Source: Chrysosporum bergii ANA360D
GTDB lineage: Bacteria; Cyanobacteriota; Cyanobacteriia; Cyanobacteriales; Nostocaceae
DNA: 64,000 nt
Reading direction: 5' to 3'
Assembly: GCF_029891735.1 (NCBI RefSeq)
Contig: NZ_JANQDH010000041.1
Coordinates: 1 to 64,000 of the forward strand
Shown here: positions 27,242 through 36,671 of the stretch, piece by piece
How the letters are laid out: the number at the start of each line of letters is the position of its first letter
Numbering within the stretch: the first letter of the stretch is position 1
The notes under the pieces: model-generated
The model's input: only the letters and a program-made list of their open reading frames with translations
Told to the model about the DNA's origin: nothing
Databases searched by the model: none
Translations under genes and position numbers: made by a program

Positions 27242-28606
27242 GTGATTACAAAAACAGCTTATAAATTCCCAGATTCTTCTATCTGGGAAAAGTTAAACTG
27301 GACATGGGCGCACACTTTGATATTGTTACAGTTTGGTTTGCAAGTATTGCTTTTATTTCCCTCCTTTGGGGTTTTACGAGTGCTAGTACGGAGTGGCGCA
27401 TTTTCCCTAGGTTTATTTTTATTGGTGTCAGTACGGTCACCATCAAAACAGAAACATCCGGCAACTTTGCCAGCAATGATTGTTATGGGAATTATGCTGT
27501 TACAGTTATCCCTGAATCCTTTTATTAATTCCATCATATCTGGGATTGCTCAATGCGGGATGTATCTTGCTATTCTCAGTCCCATATTTTGGGTAACAAG
27601 GTTAAAGATTACACCTAGAGCCTTTGAGAGTTTAATATTCATGATGTGGGGGATTAATAGCTTAAGTGCCATTGTTGGGGTGTTACAGGTTTACTATCCT
27701 GGTCAATTTGAGTATTCTCTTTCTACTGCGGTTCAAAATAGCACTTGGGGAGGGGAAAATTTAATAATCACCCTGGCTAATGGGGCAGAGGTGTATAGAC
27801 CAATGGGCTTAACTGACGTACCGGGGGGTGCAGCTAACTCTGGTTTATATGCTCTTTTATTTGGTGTTGTTATTGCTCTCAAATACAAACACCCGATTTT
27901 AAGGATTGCTGGTATTAGTAGTGCTGGGATAGGTTTGTTTTGCATCTACTTGACTCAGGTTCGTTCCACATTGGTATTGGCTGCTATTTCTATGGTGGTT
28001 TTGGCAGTGCTTTTGCTGATCACGGGTCAATTATTCCGTGCAACAACTATGGTATCAAGTGTGACAACTTTGTTTATTGGTACGTTTACCTGGGCGATCG
28101 CCGTTGGCGGACAATCAACCACGGAACGCATAATGAGTCTATTTGCTGCTTCTCCCCAAGAAATTTACCACAAAAACCGGGGAACTTTTTTGCAGGATAC
28201 TATTGAAAAGCTTTTACCTGAATATCCTTTGGGGGCTGGTTTGGGGCGTTGGGGGATGATCAACGACTATTTTGGAGAAAATATCTACTTGGTATCCCGG
28301 CCAATTTGGGTAGAAATCCAGTGGACAGCATGGTTACTAGATGGCGGAGTACCACTCATATGTGCCTACGTTTTGACGATTTATTGGGCTTGTCATATTG
28401 CCTGGAAAATTGCTACCAACTCCAACTTGGGAGATTTTGCCCTGTGGGGCGGGTTAATTTTCGCATATGATGTTGGGGTAGTGGCACTGACTTTTAACTA
28501 CCCCATTTTTATTGGTCAGGGTGGTATGGAGTTCTGGTTAATCAACACAGCACTGTTCGTAGCTGCTGGCAATATTAAGGATAACAAACCTTTAAATGTG
28601 CGGTGA
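27242..28606 (+). CDS. O-antigen ligase/polymerase-like membrane protein (Wzy-type)
   Basis: 454 residues with about ten hydrophobic segments and one large extracytoplasmic loop (about residues 280-350) containing KNRGTFLQDTIEKLLPEYPLG then GAGLGRWG. This is the arrangement and motif style of the Wzy_C/O-antigen ligase superfamily. It should polymerise, or transfer, lipid-linked repeat units on the outer face of the inner membrane. The start is a GTG at 27242. Its TGA overlaps the next ATG (TGATG at 28604-28608), so the next glycosyltransferase is probably translated by coupling. Confidence 0.83.
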   Translation: MITKTAYKFPDSSIWEKLNWTWAHTLILLQFGLQVLLLFPSFGVLRVLVRSGAFSLGLFLLVSVRSPSKQKHPATLPAMIVMGIMLLQLSLNPFINSIISGIAQCGMYLAILSPIFWVTRLKITPRAFESLIFMMWGINSLSAIVGVLQVYYPGQFEYSLSTAVQNSTWGGENLIITLANGAEVYRPMGLTDVPGGAANSGLYALLFGVVIALKYKHPILRIAGISSAGIGLFCIYLTQVRSTLVLAAISMVVLAVLLLITGQLFRATTMVSSVTTLFIGTFTWAIAVGGQSTTERIMSLFAASPQEIYHKNRGTFLQDTIEKLLPEYPLGAGLGRWGMINDYFGENIYLVSRPIWVEIQWTAWLLDGGVPLICAYVLTIYWACHIAWKIATNSNLGDFALWGGLIFAYDVGVVALTFNYPIFIGQGGMEFWLINTALFVAAGNIKDNKPLNVR

Positions 28607-29739
28607 TGAAATCTTATTTGCTGGTGACGGGTGATTTTGTCAAAACTGGTGCCATGGACAGAGCAAATTTTGCCTTGGCTGACTATTTAGCTAGGCAAGG
28701 AGAAGAAGTACATTTAGTAGCTCATCGCGTAGCTACTGAGTTGTTAAAGTATCCATGTGTCAAGTTTCATCGAGTACCAAAATTAGGAAACTCTTATTTA
28801 CTCAGTAGTCCTTTGCTAAATCGAATGGGACGTAATTTAGCCCGGGATTTCGCTAGGGATGGCGGTAGAGTTTTGGTCAATGGTGGTAACTGTCAATGGG
28901 ACGATGTAAACTGGGTGCATTATGTTCATGCGGCTTATCAACCTCATAATCAAACTGGCTTATTACATCAGTTTAAGGGAACTGTTTCTCGTCAGATGTT
29001 TTTAGGTGCAGAAAAACAAGTATTAAACTCTGCCCGGGTAATTATTGTCAATTCAAACCGTACTAAACAAGACTTGATCGAGAAGTTGGCAATTCCTGAG
29101 CCAAAAATCCACACAGTATACTGTGGCATAGATCCCCAAGTTTTTTACCCAGCCACACCTCAAGAAAGAATAGCACTGCGTCAGCAGCTAGGATGGGCTG
29201 AGGATCAAATAGTTGTCATATTTATTGGCGCTTTGGGCGATCGCCGCAAAGGATTTGATACGCTGTTCACAGCATGGCAACATTTATGTCAATCCCCTGA
29301 TTGGGATGCTCACTTGGTAGTAATTGGGGTTGGTGCAGAATTAACACAGTGGCAGAGTCGTGCTGCTGTTGCTGGTATTTCCAATATTGATTTCTTGGGT
29401 TTTCGGGATGATGTGCCGAAATTTTTACGTGCTGCTGATTGTTTGGTGGCTCCGACTCGGTATGAACCTTATGGTTTGGGTGTCAATGAAGCCTTGTGTT
29501 GTGCTATACCAGCTTTAGTAAGTGCTAATGCAGGAGTGGCAGAACGCTATCCCCAGGAGTTAAAAGACCTATTAATTCCTAATTGTGAGGATGCAGTGAA
29601 TTTAGCTACCAGGTTGCAGAAATGGCGCAGTGATAGACAATATTACAATAACTTGCTATCTTCTGTTTCCGAACAATTGCGAACTTATACTTGGGATGAT
29701 ATGGCACAAAATATTATTAACCTGATAGATAACAATTAA
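28606..29739 (+). CDS. Family 4 glycosyltransferase
   Basis: About 377 residues, GT-B. The donor domain shows VIFIGALGDRRKGFDTLF, and the signature is EPYGLGVNEALCCAIP. Asn-rich acceptor-domain motifs (VNSNRTKQDLIEKL) precede the interdomain hinge VYCGIDPQVFYP. The start ATG at 28606 shares its A with the stop of the polymerase gene; a GTG at 28603 would add one residue. Sugar donor is unknown. Confidence 0.88.
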   Translation: MKSYLLVTGDFVKTGAMDRANFALADYLARQGEEVHLVAHRVATELLKYPCVKFHRVPKLGNSYLLSSPLLNRMGRNLARDFARDGGRVLVNGGNCQWDDVNWVHYVHAAYQPHNQTGLLHQFKGTVSRQMFLGAEKQVLNSARVIIVNSNRTKQDLIEKLAIPEPKIHTVYCGIDPQVFYPATPQERIALRQQLGWAEDQIVVIFIGALGDRRKGFDTLFTAWQHLCQSPDWDAHLVVIGVGAELTQWQSRAAVAGISNIDFLGFRDDVPKFLRAADCLVAPTRYEPYGLGVNEALCCAIPALVSANAGVAERYPQELKDLLIPNCEDAVNLATRLQKWRSDRQYYNNLLSSVSEQLRTYTWDDMAQNIINLIDNN

Positions 29740-29764
29740 TTAAATTCCAGGAGAGTATTTATTT

Positions 29765-31036
29765 ATGGATAATCCAACATCTAAAAAAAGAATTGCTTGC
29801 TACACATTAATTTCTAAAAATGCTGGTAGTTTAGCCTCGGCCAACTTTTTAATTGTTGAAGAACTCCTGAAAAGAGGTTATGAAATTGATTTATATAGCA
29901 TGGGTAATTTTAATAATCCAGAAGAACTTTCTGATTATCAAAATCTTCATTACATACCTCTATCAATTCCAGTGGTTCAATATATTTGGAAATTTTTGGA
30001 GCAACTACCTAAAAATGGAGGTATTTTATATGCAATATGGGCTAGAATAAGCTCTGTAATATATTTCCAATCAATTGCTAAAAAAGCCAATGAGAATCAT
30101 AATAATATACGATATACATTAACTTTATTCTTAGGTCTACCAAGTTATTTTAGAATTAAAAATATTCCTAGTATAAGTTGGTTGCAAGGTACTTTCCATA
30201 CTGAATGGGAATCTATCAAAAAACTAAAAAAATCTATAATTTCTTTATCTGGCATTAAAGAATATTTGATTTTAAAAGCTTTTTATACATATTCCGCGTT
30301 AGTAAGTAGAAGAATATACAAATTTACGGATATTTTTATTTGTGGTAGTCAATGGTCTCAAGAAAATCTGTATCTATGGGGATTAGATCATAAAAATATT
30401 AAAATCTTACCTTATCCTATAGATATTAATTTTTTTCAACCCCAACATCTATCGAAAAAAAATGAAGATAACAAAAAAATCTTCTTATGGTTAGGAAGAA
30501 TAGTTCCCAGAAAAAGATTAGATTTACTCTTAGCAGCATTCCAGGAACTTTTAAACGAAAATTATGATATTGATTTAATTATTATTGGACAATTTTCTTA
30601 TGCGAAAGGACACAAGAAATTGATTGAAGAATTTCCATTTCCAAAACATTTACAGTATCGGGAAAATATTTCCAGGCTGGATGTACCACAATTAATGAAT
30701 TCAGTAGATATTTTAATTCAACCTAGTGAAAGTGAAAATTTTGGTTCTTCAGTAGCAGAAGCACTATGTTGTGGTGTACCTGTGATAGTAGGAACTACCA
30801 ATGGGACAAAGGATTTTATTAGTGATTATTCATGGGTATTTAAAGAATATTCTGTAGAATCACTGAAAGAAACTATGAAAGTCGCCATAGAGGATATAGA
30901 TAAAAACAGAGAAAAAATAACTTCGGAAGCAAGAATAACAGCCGAAAGAGAATTTAGTATTGTCAAAGTTGTAGACAAGCTGGAAAATATTTTTGCAGAA
31001 GCAATCAAAAGATATAATAATTCAGATAAATCTTAA
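29765..31036 (+). CDS. Family 4 glycosyltransferase, AT-rich
   Basis: 423 residues. The donor domain reads FLWLGRIVPRKRLDLLLAAF and the signature is ENFGSSVAEALCCGVP. The DNA is markedly more AT-rich than the neighbouring glycosyltransferases (many AAA, AAT and ATT codons), as is the methyltransferase after it, suggesting that this pair arrived together from another source. An AGGAG lies 13 bases before the ATG. N-terminal GSLASANFLIVEELLKRGY fits the acceptor-binding domain. The acceptor is unknown. Confidence 0.87.
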   Translation: MDNPTSKKRIACYTLISKNAGSLASANFLIVEELLKRGYEIDLYSMGNFNNPEELSDYQNLHYIPLSIPVVQYIWKFLEQLPKNGGILYAIWARISSVIYFQSIAKKANENHNNIRYTLTLFLGLPSYFRIKNIPSISWLQGTFHTEWESIKKLKKSIISLSGIKEYLILKAFYTYSALVSRRIYKFTDIFICGSQWSQENLYLWGLDHKNIKILPYPIDINFFQPQHLSKKNEDNKKIFLWLGRIVPRKRLDLLLAAFQELLNENYDIDLIIIGQFSYAKGHKKLIEEFPFPKHLQYRENISRLDVPQLMNSVDILIQPSESENFGSSVAEALCCGVPVIVGTTNGTKDFISDYSWVFKEYSVESLKETMKVAIEDIDKNREKITSEARITAEREFSIVKVVDKLENIFAEAIKRYNNSDKS

Positions 31037-31058
31037 ACTAAACTCAAGGAGTTACACA

Positions 31059-31694
31059 ATGGTTAAAAATGTAAAAAATTATGGTTGGACATCAAGCAAT
31101 TCCTCATCTTGTAATGATTTTATTTCACCTAAAATTATTCAGATTTGTAGTGAGTTAGGTGTGCATAGAATTATTGATATTGGTTGTGGAAATGGTGTAA
31201 TATCTGGAAGATTGGCTAACAGTGGTTTTGATGTAACTGGCTGTGATGCTGATGAAAAAGGTATTGAAATTGCAAAACAATCAGTTGCTGGTGTCAATTT
31301 TCAAGTAATAGGAGTTTATGATGACCCAGTTTTATTGAGAAACAGTGATTTTGATGCAGTAGTATCAACTGAAGTTATAGAACATTTATTTTTACCTGGG
31401 TACTTGCCCAAATTTGCCAAAGCTGTATTGAAAGATTCGGGATATTTAATTATCAGTACCCCTTATCATGGCTATCTCAAAAACCTGGCTATTTCTCTAG
31501 TTAATAAATGGGATGTTCACCACCAGTCTTTAAATGATGGTGCCCATATAAAGTTTTTTTCGCGTAAAACTCTGACTTATTTACTAGAACAGGAAGGTTT
31601 TAAAGTATGTAGTTTTTATGGAGTAGGTAACATAGGACTTGGTCATCTTCCTTATTTATGGAATAGTATGATTTTAGTTGCACAAAAATCTTAG
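31059..31694 (+). CDS. SAM-dependent methyltransferase (UbiG/Methyltransf_23 type)
   Basis: 211 residues of class I methyltransferase. Motif I is IDIGCGNGVISGRLA (residues about 35-49), followed by the acidic D-A-D-E ending strand 2 and the post-motif VVSTEVIEHLFLPG. I place the start at ATG 31059, where AAGGAG sits 7 bases upstream, rather than at the longer frame from 30993 that overlaps the previous gene by 44 bases. In polysaccharide clusters such enzymes often O-methylate a sugar or the chain end; here that is inference. AT-rich like its upstream neighbour. Confidence 0.85.
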   Translation: MVKNVKNYGWTSSNSSSCNDFISPKIIQICSELGVHRIIDIGCGNGVISGRLANSGFDVTGCDADEKGIEIAKQSVAGVNFQVIGVYDDPVLLRNSDFDAVVSTEVIEHLFLPGYLPKFAKAVLKDSGYLIISTPYHGYLKNLAISLVNKWDVHHQSLNDGAHIKFFSRKTLTYLLEQEGFKVCSFYGVGNIGLGHLPYLWNSMILVAQKS

Positions 31695-31749
31695 TCCCCC
31701 GGTATAAAAAGGTTTTAGTTATTTGGCTTAATCACTCAGTAGGTAATCA

Positions 31750-32922
31750 ATGAAATTGCTAAGAATTATACTGGTACTAAGTTCACCACCTCTACCATTC
31801 GGCAATGCCGATGCTAGATGGTACTATGTTTTGATTAAAGGTTTAGTTGCCAAAGGTCATCGTGTAACAGTGTTTACCGCTTGTGGAAAACCAGAAGATA
31901 TTTCTCAGGCTCAAGTTCTTTTTCCTTCACCAGAATATGACTTACGCTGTTATCTCATTTCCCACCCAAAAAGGGGACTCATGGCCAAGATAAAAACCAT
32001 ACAGCAACCTTATTCCTATGTATTCAGTCCAGAATTACGTCAAGATTTAGCTGTAGAACTTACTCAACCTTACGACATCTTGCATCTTGAACAGCTGTGG
32101 AGTGGTTGGCTAGGAATTGAACATCAGGAAAAAGTAGTAATTAATATCCATTACCTGTTTTCCTTAGATCGCACTTTTGAGGATAACAAATCTTGGGAAA
32201 CACGGTTTAGAAGGTTTTTCACTTACCACGCACAACAGAAATTGTTGAAGGCCTTTCCCACAATCATTGCATTATCAGATGTTTTAGCTAAAAATATTCA
32301 GCAAATTAATCCCCATGCTTGTGTTTATACCGTTCCTCTGGGGATAGATATTTCACTATATCCCTTTGTTGAACAAAAGCATATCAATCAAAAACCAATA
32401 GTCGGACTCATTGGTGGTTTTAATTGGAAACCATCTTATTCGGCTGCAGTTAGACTCGTGACTAAATTATGGCCGGAAATCAAACATCGTCTCCCTAATG
32501 CTAAATTGCAAATAGTGGGACGGTGTGCTAAAGATGTACTAGCCAAATTTACCCATATAGAAGACCTAGAAATTCATCAAGATGTACCAGATACATTACC
32601 TTACTTTGCTAATATGGATGTTATGTTGTATGCACCTGTAGCTGGTAGTGGTATGAAAGTTAAAGTTATGGAAGCCTTTGCTTTAGGTACAGCAGTTGTG
32701 ACTAACTCTAATGGTGTAGAAGGTATTCCGGCGATCGATGGTATTCACGCTGGTATTTGTGACGATGATCAAGGTTTAATTGATCGGACCGTAGAATTAT
32801 TAAAACATCCTAATCTGCGACAGCAAAGGAGGCTAAAAGCTAGACAATTACTTGAGAAACATTGCAGTCCACAAGTAACGGTGGGACAAATTGAGCAGAT
32901 TTATAGGAAGATATTAGCATGA
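31750..32922 (+). CDS. Glycosyltransferase (GT4-like, GMKVK variant)
   Basis: 390 residues, GT-B. The donor domain begins VGLIGGFNWKPSYSAAVRL and ends in SGMKVKVMEAFALGTAVV, the variant in which the first glutamate of the usual E-x7-E is replaced, seen in a subgroup with a G-M-K-x-K motif. The N-terminus carries SSPPLPFGNADARWYYVLI. Its TGA overlaps the ATG of the pyruvyl transferase (ATGA), so the two are probably coupled. Specificity unknown. Confidence 0.85.
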   Translation: MKLLRIILVLSSPPLPFGNADARWYYVLIKGLVAKGHRVTVFTACGKPEDISQAQVLFPSPEYDLRCYLISHPKRGLMAKIKTIQQPYSYVFSPELRQDLAVELTQPYDILHLEQLWSGWLGIEHQEKVVINIHYLFSLDRTFEDNKSWETRFRRFFTYHAQQKLLKAFPTIIALSDVLAKNIQQINPHACVYTVPLGIDISLYPFVEQKHINQKPIVGLIGGFNWKPSYSAAVRLVTKLWPEIKHRLPNAKLQIVGRCAKDVLAKFTHIEDLEIHQDVPDTLPYFANMDVMLYAPVAGSGMKVKVMEAFALGTAVVTNSNGVEGIPAIDGIHAGICDDDQGLIDRTVELLKHPNLRQQRRLKARQLLEKHCSPQVTVGQIEQIYRKILA

Positions 32923-34046
32923 GCAGTAGTCATGGAATAATAGCAGGTAGCTTAAATAATGCCAATATGGGCGATCATGCCCTAGTGAAAGCGTTTATTA
33001 ATCAGGAAAGAGAAAATTACCAAAAGTTGACTATATTAGGTAAAGCCAATGAAGATTTACTTTCTCTAAAAGAGAGTATAATTTCTCCACCGCCTTTGGC
33101 TATTGGGTATCGTTTTTGGTACGGCTACAAACAACGATTAGAGACACAACAAAAAATCAATGAGCAAATACCAGATGCTAGACGAAACTACATTTGGTTG
33201 GGGGGCTTGTTCGGAGAAAGTTTTTATCATGTCAAATCACGTTATCAAGAGCTAAAATGGGCTTCCTGGTTTTGTAATAAACTAATTTATTATTTTGGAG
33301 ATGTTCACCCAGGTTTCCAAAATTTGGCAGTAGCTAAACAACTAATTAGCAGAATTAATAATTTTCCTTCATGGATTGGTGTTAGGTCTACTGAAGCCGC
33401 AGATTTATTCATAAATGCTGGGTTAACTTCAAAAGTTTTTGTCGGTCTTGATGCGGCTCTATTTCAGCGCTGTATACAATGGGGTATTCCATTTATTCGC
33501 CAGAAAAAAGATGTAGGTGCTGTAGCGATTGTTGTCTGTCAATATCGATCAGAAATATATATTCCAGTTTGGCGAGCAGCAGCAGTTTCAGCTATTAGGC
33601 TAGGTTTGAAAATTCTCTGGATTTCACTGTGTGATAGTCAGGATATGTTTATATGTCAACAATTGTTTGCAGAATTTTCCAAGACATATCCACACCATCC
33701 TATGGAAATCATTTATGGAGTAAATGGAGAAAGTAAAATTGCTGAGTCGTCTGTTTGTGTTGCTACGCGATTTCACGGAGCAATTTTTAGTATTGCTTCT
33801 GGTGTACCAACAATAGCTTTACCTTATGGGGCAAAACTTCAGCGACTGTTCCAATTTTTAAAATTAGATGATTGGATAGTAGATCCTACGAGAGCATCTC
33901 ATAACATTGATTGTAACTCCATACTATATGAAATGATTCAAGTAGCTTTAAAAGGAAACTTTCAGCCTGATTATTCCCAATTAGAAACTGGAGTTAAAGC
34001 TCATCAACTGGCTTTGGAGAATTTGTCTGTGTTTATTAAAAATTAA
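32919..34046 (+). CDS. Polysaccharide pyruvyl transferase family protein
   Basis: 375 residues of the CsaB/WcaK/AmsJ family, which transfers pyruvate from phosphoenolpyruvate to form a ketal on polysaccharide sugars, adding negative charge. Motifs seen: N-terminal NANMGDHALVKAF, a middle IGVRSTEAADLF, and the C-terminal ATRFHGAIFSIASGVPTIAL, where the R-F-H-G-x-I-F signature of the family is clear. It begins in an ATGA overlap with the preceding glycosyltransferase. A pyruvylated capsule or sheath is the likely end product. Confidence 0.88.
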   Translation: MSSSHGIIAGSLNNANMGDHALVKAFINQERENYQKLTILGKANEDLLSLKESIISPPPLAIGYRFWYGYKQRLETQQKINEQIPDARRNYIWLGGLFGESFYHVKSRYQELKWASWFCNKLIYYFGDVHPGFQNLAVAKQLISRINNFPSWIGVRSTEAADLFINAGLTSKVFVGLDAALFQRCIQWGIPFIRQKKDVGAVAIVVCQYRSEIYIPVWRAAAVSAIRLGLKILWISLCDSQDMFICQQLFAEFSKTYPHHPMEIIYGVNGESKIAESSVCVATRFHGAIFSIASGVPTIALPYGAKLQRLFQFLKLDDWIVDPTRASHNIDCNSILYEMIQVALKGNFQPDYSQLETGVKAHQLALENLSVFIKN

Positions 34047-34065
34047 AACAAGGTCATAATATTTT

Positions 34066-35190
34066 GTGAAAATCGCCTTTAACGCTCGACTATTAAAGTC
34101 GCCCACACTCAGAGGTTGGAACCGTTATACTATCAATCTTTTGGTAGAGTTATCCTTATTGGGTATAGAGGTTTTTTTATATTCTGACAGTCCATTACAT
34201 GAAAGTCATCTCGCCAAATTATCAAAAAATAGTTATCAAGTACGTATTTCTCCTCCTATGCGATATCTCACATGGGAACAATATTGGCTACCAAAACAAT
34301 GCAAAAAAGATCAAGTAGATATTCTACACTGTCCCATGAATTTTGGTCTCCCTTGGTCTAGCCCATGTCCTCGAGTGCTGACTTTACATGACGCAATAGA
34401 CCAAATTTATTACTCTCACTATCAACCTTGGTATCAACGGTTAACTTTGCCTAATATACAAAGTGAATTTTATCATTGGATTGCTAGACACAGGGCAGAG
34501 CATATTATTACTGTTAGCCAATACTCAAAACAGGATATTATCAAACATTTGCATATTCCAGAAGAGAAAATTACAGTTATTTATGAAGGGGCTGATCCCA
34601 GGTTTCATAACGCAGTAACAGAAGCACAACGCCGGGAAGTCCGCAGTAAATATAAATTGCAACTTCCTTATATTTTTTATGTTGGTGGCTGGGAAAAACG
34701 CAAGAATATTTCTTTCTTGGTGAAGGCTTTTGCCGAATCTGGTTTAAATGGTGTAGAGTTGGTATTGGCTGGTGGTAAAGATCAACAGCTTAGTCAACTC
34801 CTACAACTAGGAGAGTCATTAAAAATTAACAATCGTTTGCGGTTATTAGGTTGGGTAGATGATACAGAATTACCAGCACTTTATGCTGAGGCTGTTTGTT
34901 TTGTTTATCCCAGTGAATATGAAGGTTTTGGTTTACAATTATGTGAAGCAATGGCGGTTGGTTGTCCAGTATTAGCGGCTAGAAGTAGTTGTTTACCAGA
35001 GGTTTTAGGTGATGGAGGTGAAACTTTTAGATTAGATGATTTGAAGGAACTGTCAACATTGTTGTCGCAGTTATGTGAGAACAAAAATTTTCAAGAAGAT
35101 TTAAAACAGCGGGGTTACCAAAAATCTAAATCTTATGGGTGGAAAGATACTGCTGTTGCTACGCAGAAACTATATTCGGCAATGATGTAA
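34066..35190 (+). CDS. Family 4 glycosyltransferase (mannosyl/rhamnosyl type)
   Basis: 374 residues, GT-B, similar in pattern to MtfA/WbpY-type enzymes: N-terminal FNARLLKSPTLRGWNRYTIN, LTLHDAIDQ, ITVSQYSKQDI, then YVGGWEKRKNISFLVKAF and the signature EGFGLQLCEAMAVGCP. The start is a GTG at 34066; no in-frame ATG exists near. The position behind the pyruvyl transferase with a 19-base gap suggests one operon. Confidence 0.88.
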   Translation: MKIAFNARLLKSPTLRGWNRYTINLLVELSLLGIEVFLYSDSPLHESHLAKLSKNSYQVRISPPMRYLTWEQYWLPKQCKKDQVDILHCPMNFGLPWSSPCPRVLTLHDAIDQIYYSHYQPWYQRLTLPNIQSEFYHWIARHRAEHIITVSQYSKQDIIKHLHIPEEKITVIYEGADPRFHNAVTEAQRREVRSKYKLQLPYIFYVGGWEKRKNISFLVKAFAESGLNGVELVLAGGKDQQLSQLLQLGESLKINNRLRLLGWVDDTELPALYAEAVCFVYPSEYEGFGLQLCEAMAVGCPVLAARSSCLPEVLGDGGETFRLDDLKELSTLLSQLCENKNFQEDLKQRGYQKSKSYGWKDTAVATQKLYSAMM

Positions 35191-35292
35191 AAGTATTTTC
35201 TCCACAATTGCTTATGTTAGTGATACAACTAGATACCCCTATGCTATCATCATGATATCCTAAGAATACTAAGCACTATCATTGTACAAGTT

Positions 35293-35961
35293 ATGCAACC
35301 AAATCTAGTTTATTTGAATTATTGGCAAAGAAAAGACTTATTAAAATCAGGAACTCCGAACTTTCCTTTGCTGAGGTGGTGGGTGTCATCTGAACTTTGT
35401 GAAGTCGAGCAAGTGATTTTTAATAAAGTTAAAAATCGAGATACTTTGCTTGATGTAGGAGCGGGTGATCTAAAGATAATGCAGAAGTTTAAGAAATTTG
35501 GTTACTCAGGAAAATATGATACACAAGATATAGGAACAGAATTCCCATACGATTACACAAGTTTAGATGAAATCAATCATCAATATGCTAGTATCTTATG
35601 TTTAGATGTGATTGAACATTTACAAATTTCCGAAGGTTTAGCTCTGATTCATAAAATGGTTAATTTATTAGCACCTAATGGTTTAATAATTATCCAAACT
35701 CCTAATGCTAGGTGTATCAGAAGTCCATTAATTTCAGATATGAGCCATTTGCATTGTTATAACTTACCTGATTTATGGGCTTATCTAACTTCTTTGGGGT
35801 TACACGTAGATGGATATAGAGTTGTTTTTGAAGGAGAGTATAAAAATATTTTGTATAAAATAACACAAAATATAAGGAAGTATATTATTACTCGTATACT
35901 TGGTCTTGATTACGCTGATAATATAGTTGTGATTGCCTATAAACAGAACATTCTCAAATAA
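35293..35961 (+). CDS. SAM-dependent methyltransferase
   Basis: 222 residues. Motif I is LLDVGAGDLKIMQKF (about 51-65); the post-motif segment is ILCLDVIEHLQISEG, and QTPNARCIRSP follows at the usual place of motif III. The family is Methyltransf_11/23. The second methyltransferase of the island; likely modifies a sugar or lipid-linked intermediate. It is followed after 6 bases by the acyltransferase gene, so the two probably act in sequence. Confidence 0.83.
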   Translation: MQPNLVYLNYWQRKDLLKSGTPNFPLLRWWVSSELCEVEQVIFNKVKNRDTLLDVGAGDLKIMQKFKKFGYSGKYDTQDIGTEFPYDYTSLDEINHQYASILCLDVIEHLQISEGLALIHKMVNLLAPNGLIIIQTPNARCIRSPLISDMSHLHCYNLPDLWAYLTSLGLHVDGYRVVFEGEYKNILYKITQNIRKYIITRILGLDYADNIVVIAYKQNILK

Positions 35962-35967
35962 ATATCT

Positions 35968-36627
35968 ATGTTAAATGGTTTAATTGGTAGAGTTTTAGAT
36001 ATTAACTGGCTTGCCCAGTTGCATCTAAATCTTTATGCAGGAAGAAATGATGCGTTTGTTTGTCGCGGTAAAATTCAACTTAGCTTATGCTCAGATATTA
36101 CTATTAACAAAAATAATAAAATTTGTTACATCGGCATTCCGTTGTTGGGAAAATCGACACCAAGAAGTGACATTACTGTAATAGCTGTTAGCTATAATGC
36201 TATACTTAGCTTAAATGGATGCACTATAGGGAGAGGTGTAAAATTAAGCGTTGGTTCCTCTGCTAACCTAAGTATAGCCGATAATTCTTATATTACTGAT
36301 GGTAGCCGAATTTCTGCTCAAAAGTCAATTACAATTGGTCAAAATTGTGCTATCTCCTTTGGAGTCACAATCATTGATGATGATGGGCATGGATTTGGAT
36401 TACCTCCCTATTCAGCCCCAATAGTCATTGAAGACAATGTATGGATTGGATGTAATGTAACTATCTTAAAAGGTGTCACAATTGGTGAGGGTTCAGTTGT
36501 TGCTGCCGGAGCAGTTGTGACTAAATCTTGTCAACCTCATTCTTTAATAGCTGGAGTTCCTGCAAGAGTTATCAAAGAAGGAGTGAGTTGGACTGATAAA
36601 TCTAGACTTGATCAATTGATAATATAA
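35968..36627 (+). CDS. Hexapeptide-repeat acyltransferase (WcaF/NodL-like)
   Basis: 219 residues with a left-handed beta-helix from about residue 70: repeats such as IGRGVKLSVGSSANLSI, then ITIGQNCAIS, IEDNVWIGCNVTILKGV and TIGEGSVVAAGAVV. The catalytic-type histidine is in DDDGHGFG. The ending AGVPARVIKEG is the standard C-terminal strand of acetyltransferases of this family. It should O-acetylate a polysaccharide sugar with acetyl-CoA. ATG at 35968 is six bases after the previous stop. Confidence 0.88.
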   Translation: MLNGLIGRVLDINWLAQLHLNLYAGRNDAFVCRGKIQLSLCSDITINKNNKICYIGIPLLGKSTPRSDITVIAVSYNAILSLNGCTIGRGVKLSVGSSANLSIADNSYITDGSRISAQKSITIGQNCAISFGVTIIDDDGHGFGLPPYSAPIVIEDNVWIGCNVTILKGVTIGEGSVVAAGAVVTKSCQPHSLIAGVPARVIKEGVSWTDKSRLDQLII

Positions 36628-36671
36628 ACATTTCACCAATATTTTTTTATTCTACCCTCCTTAATAATCAA

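Noticed and set aside
30993-31058. Longer methyltransferase frame
   Set aside because: No ribosome-binding site and 44-base overlap with the upstream gene; AAGGAG precedes 31059.
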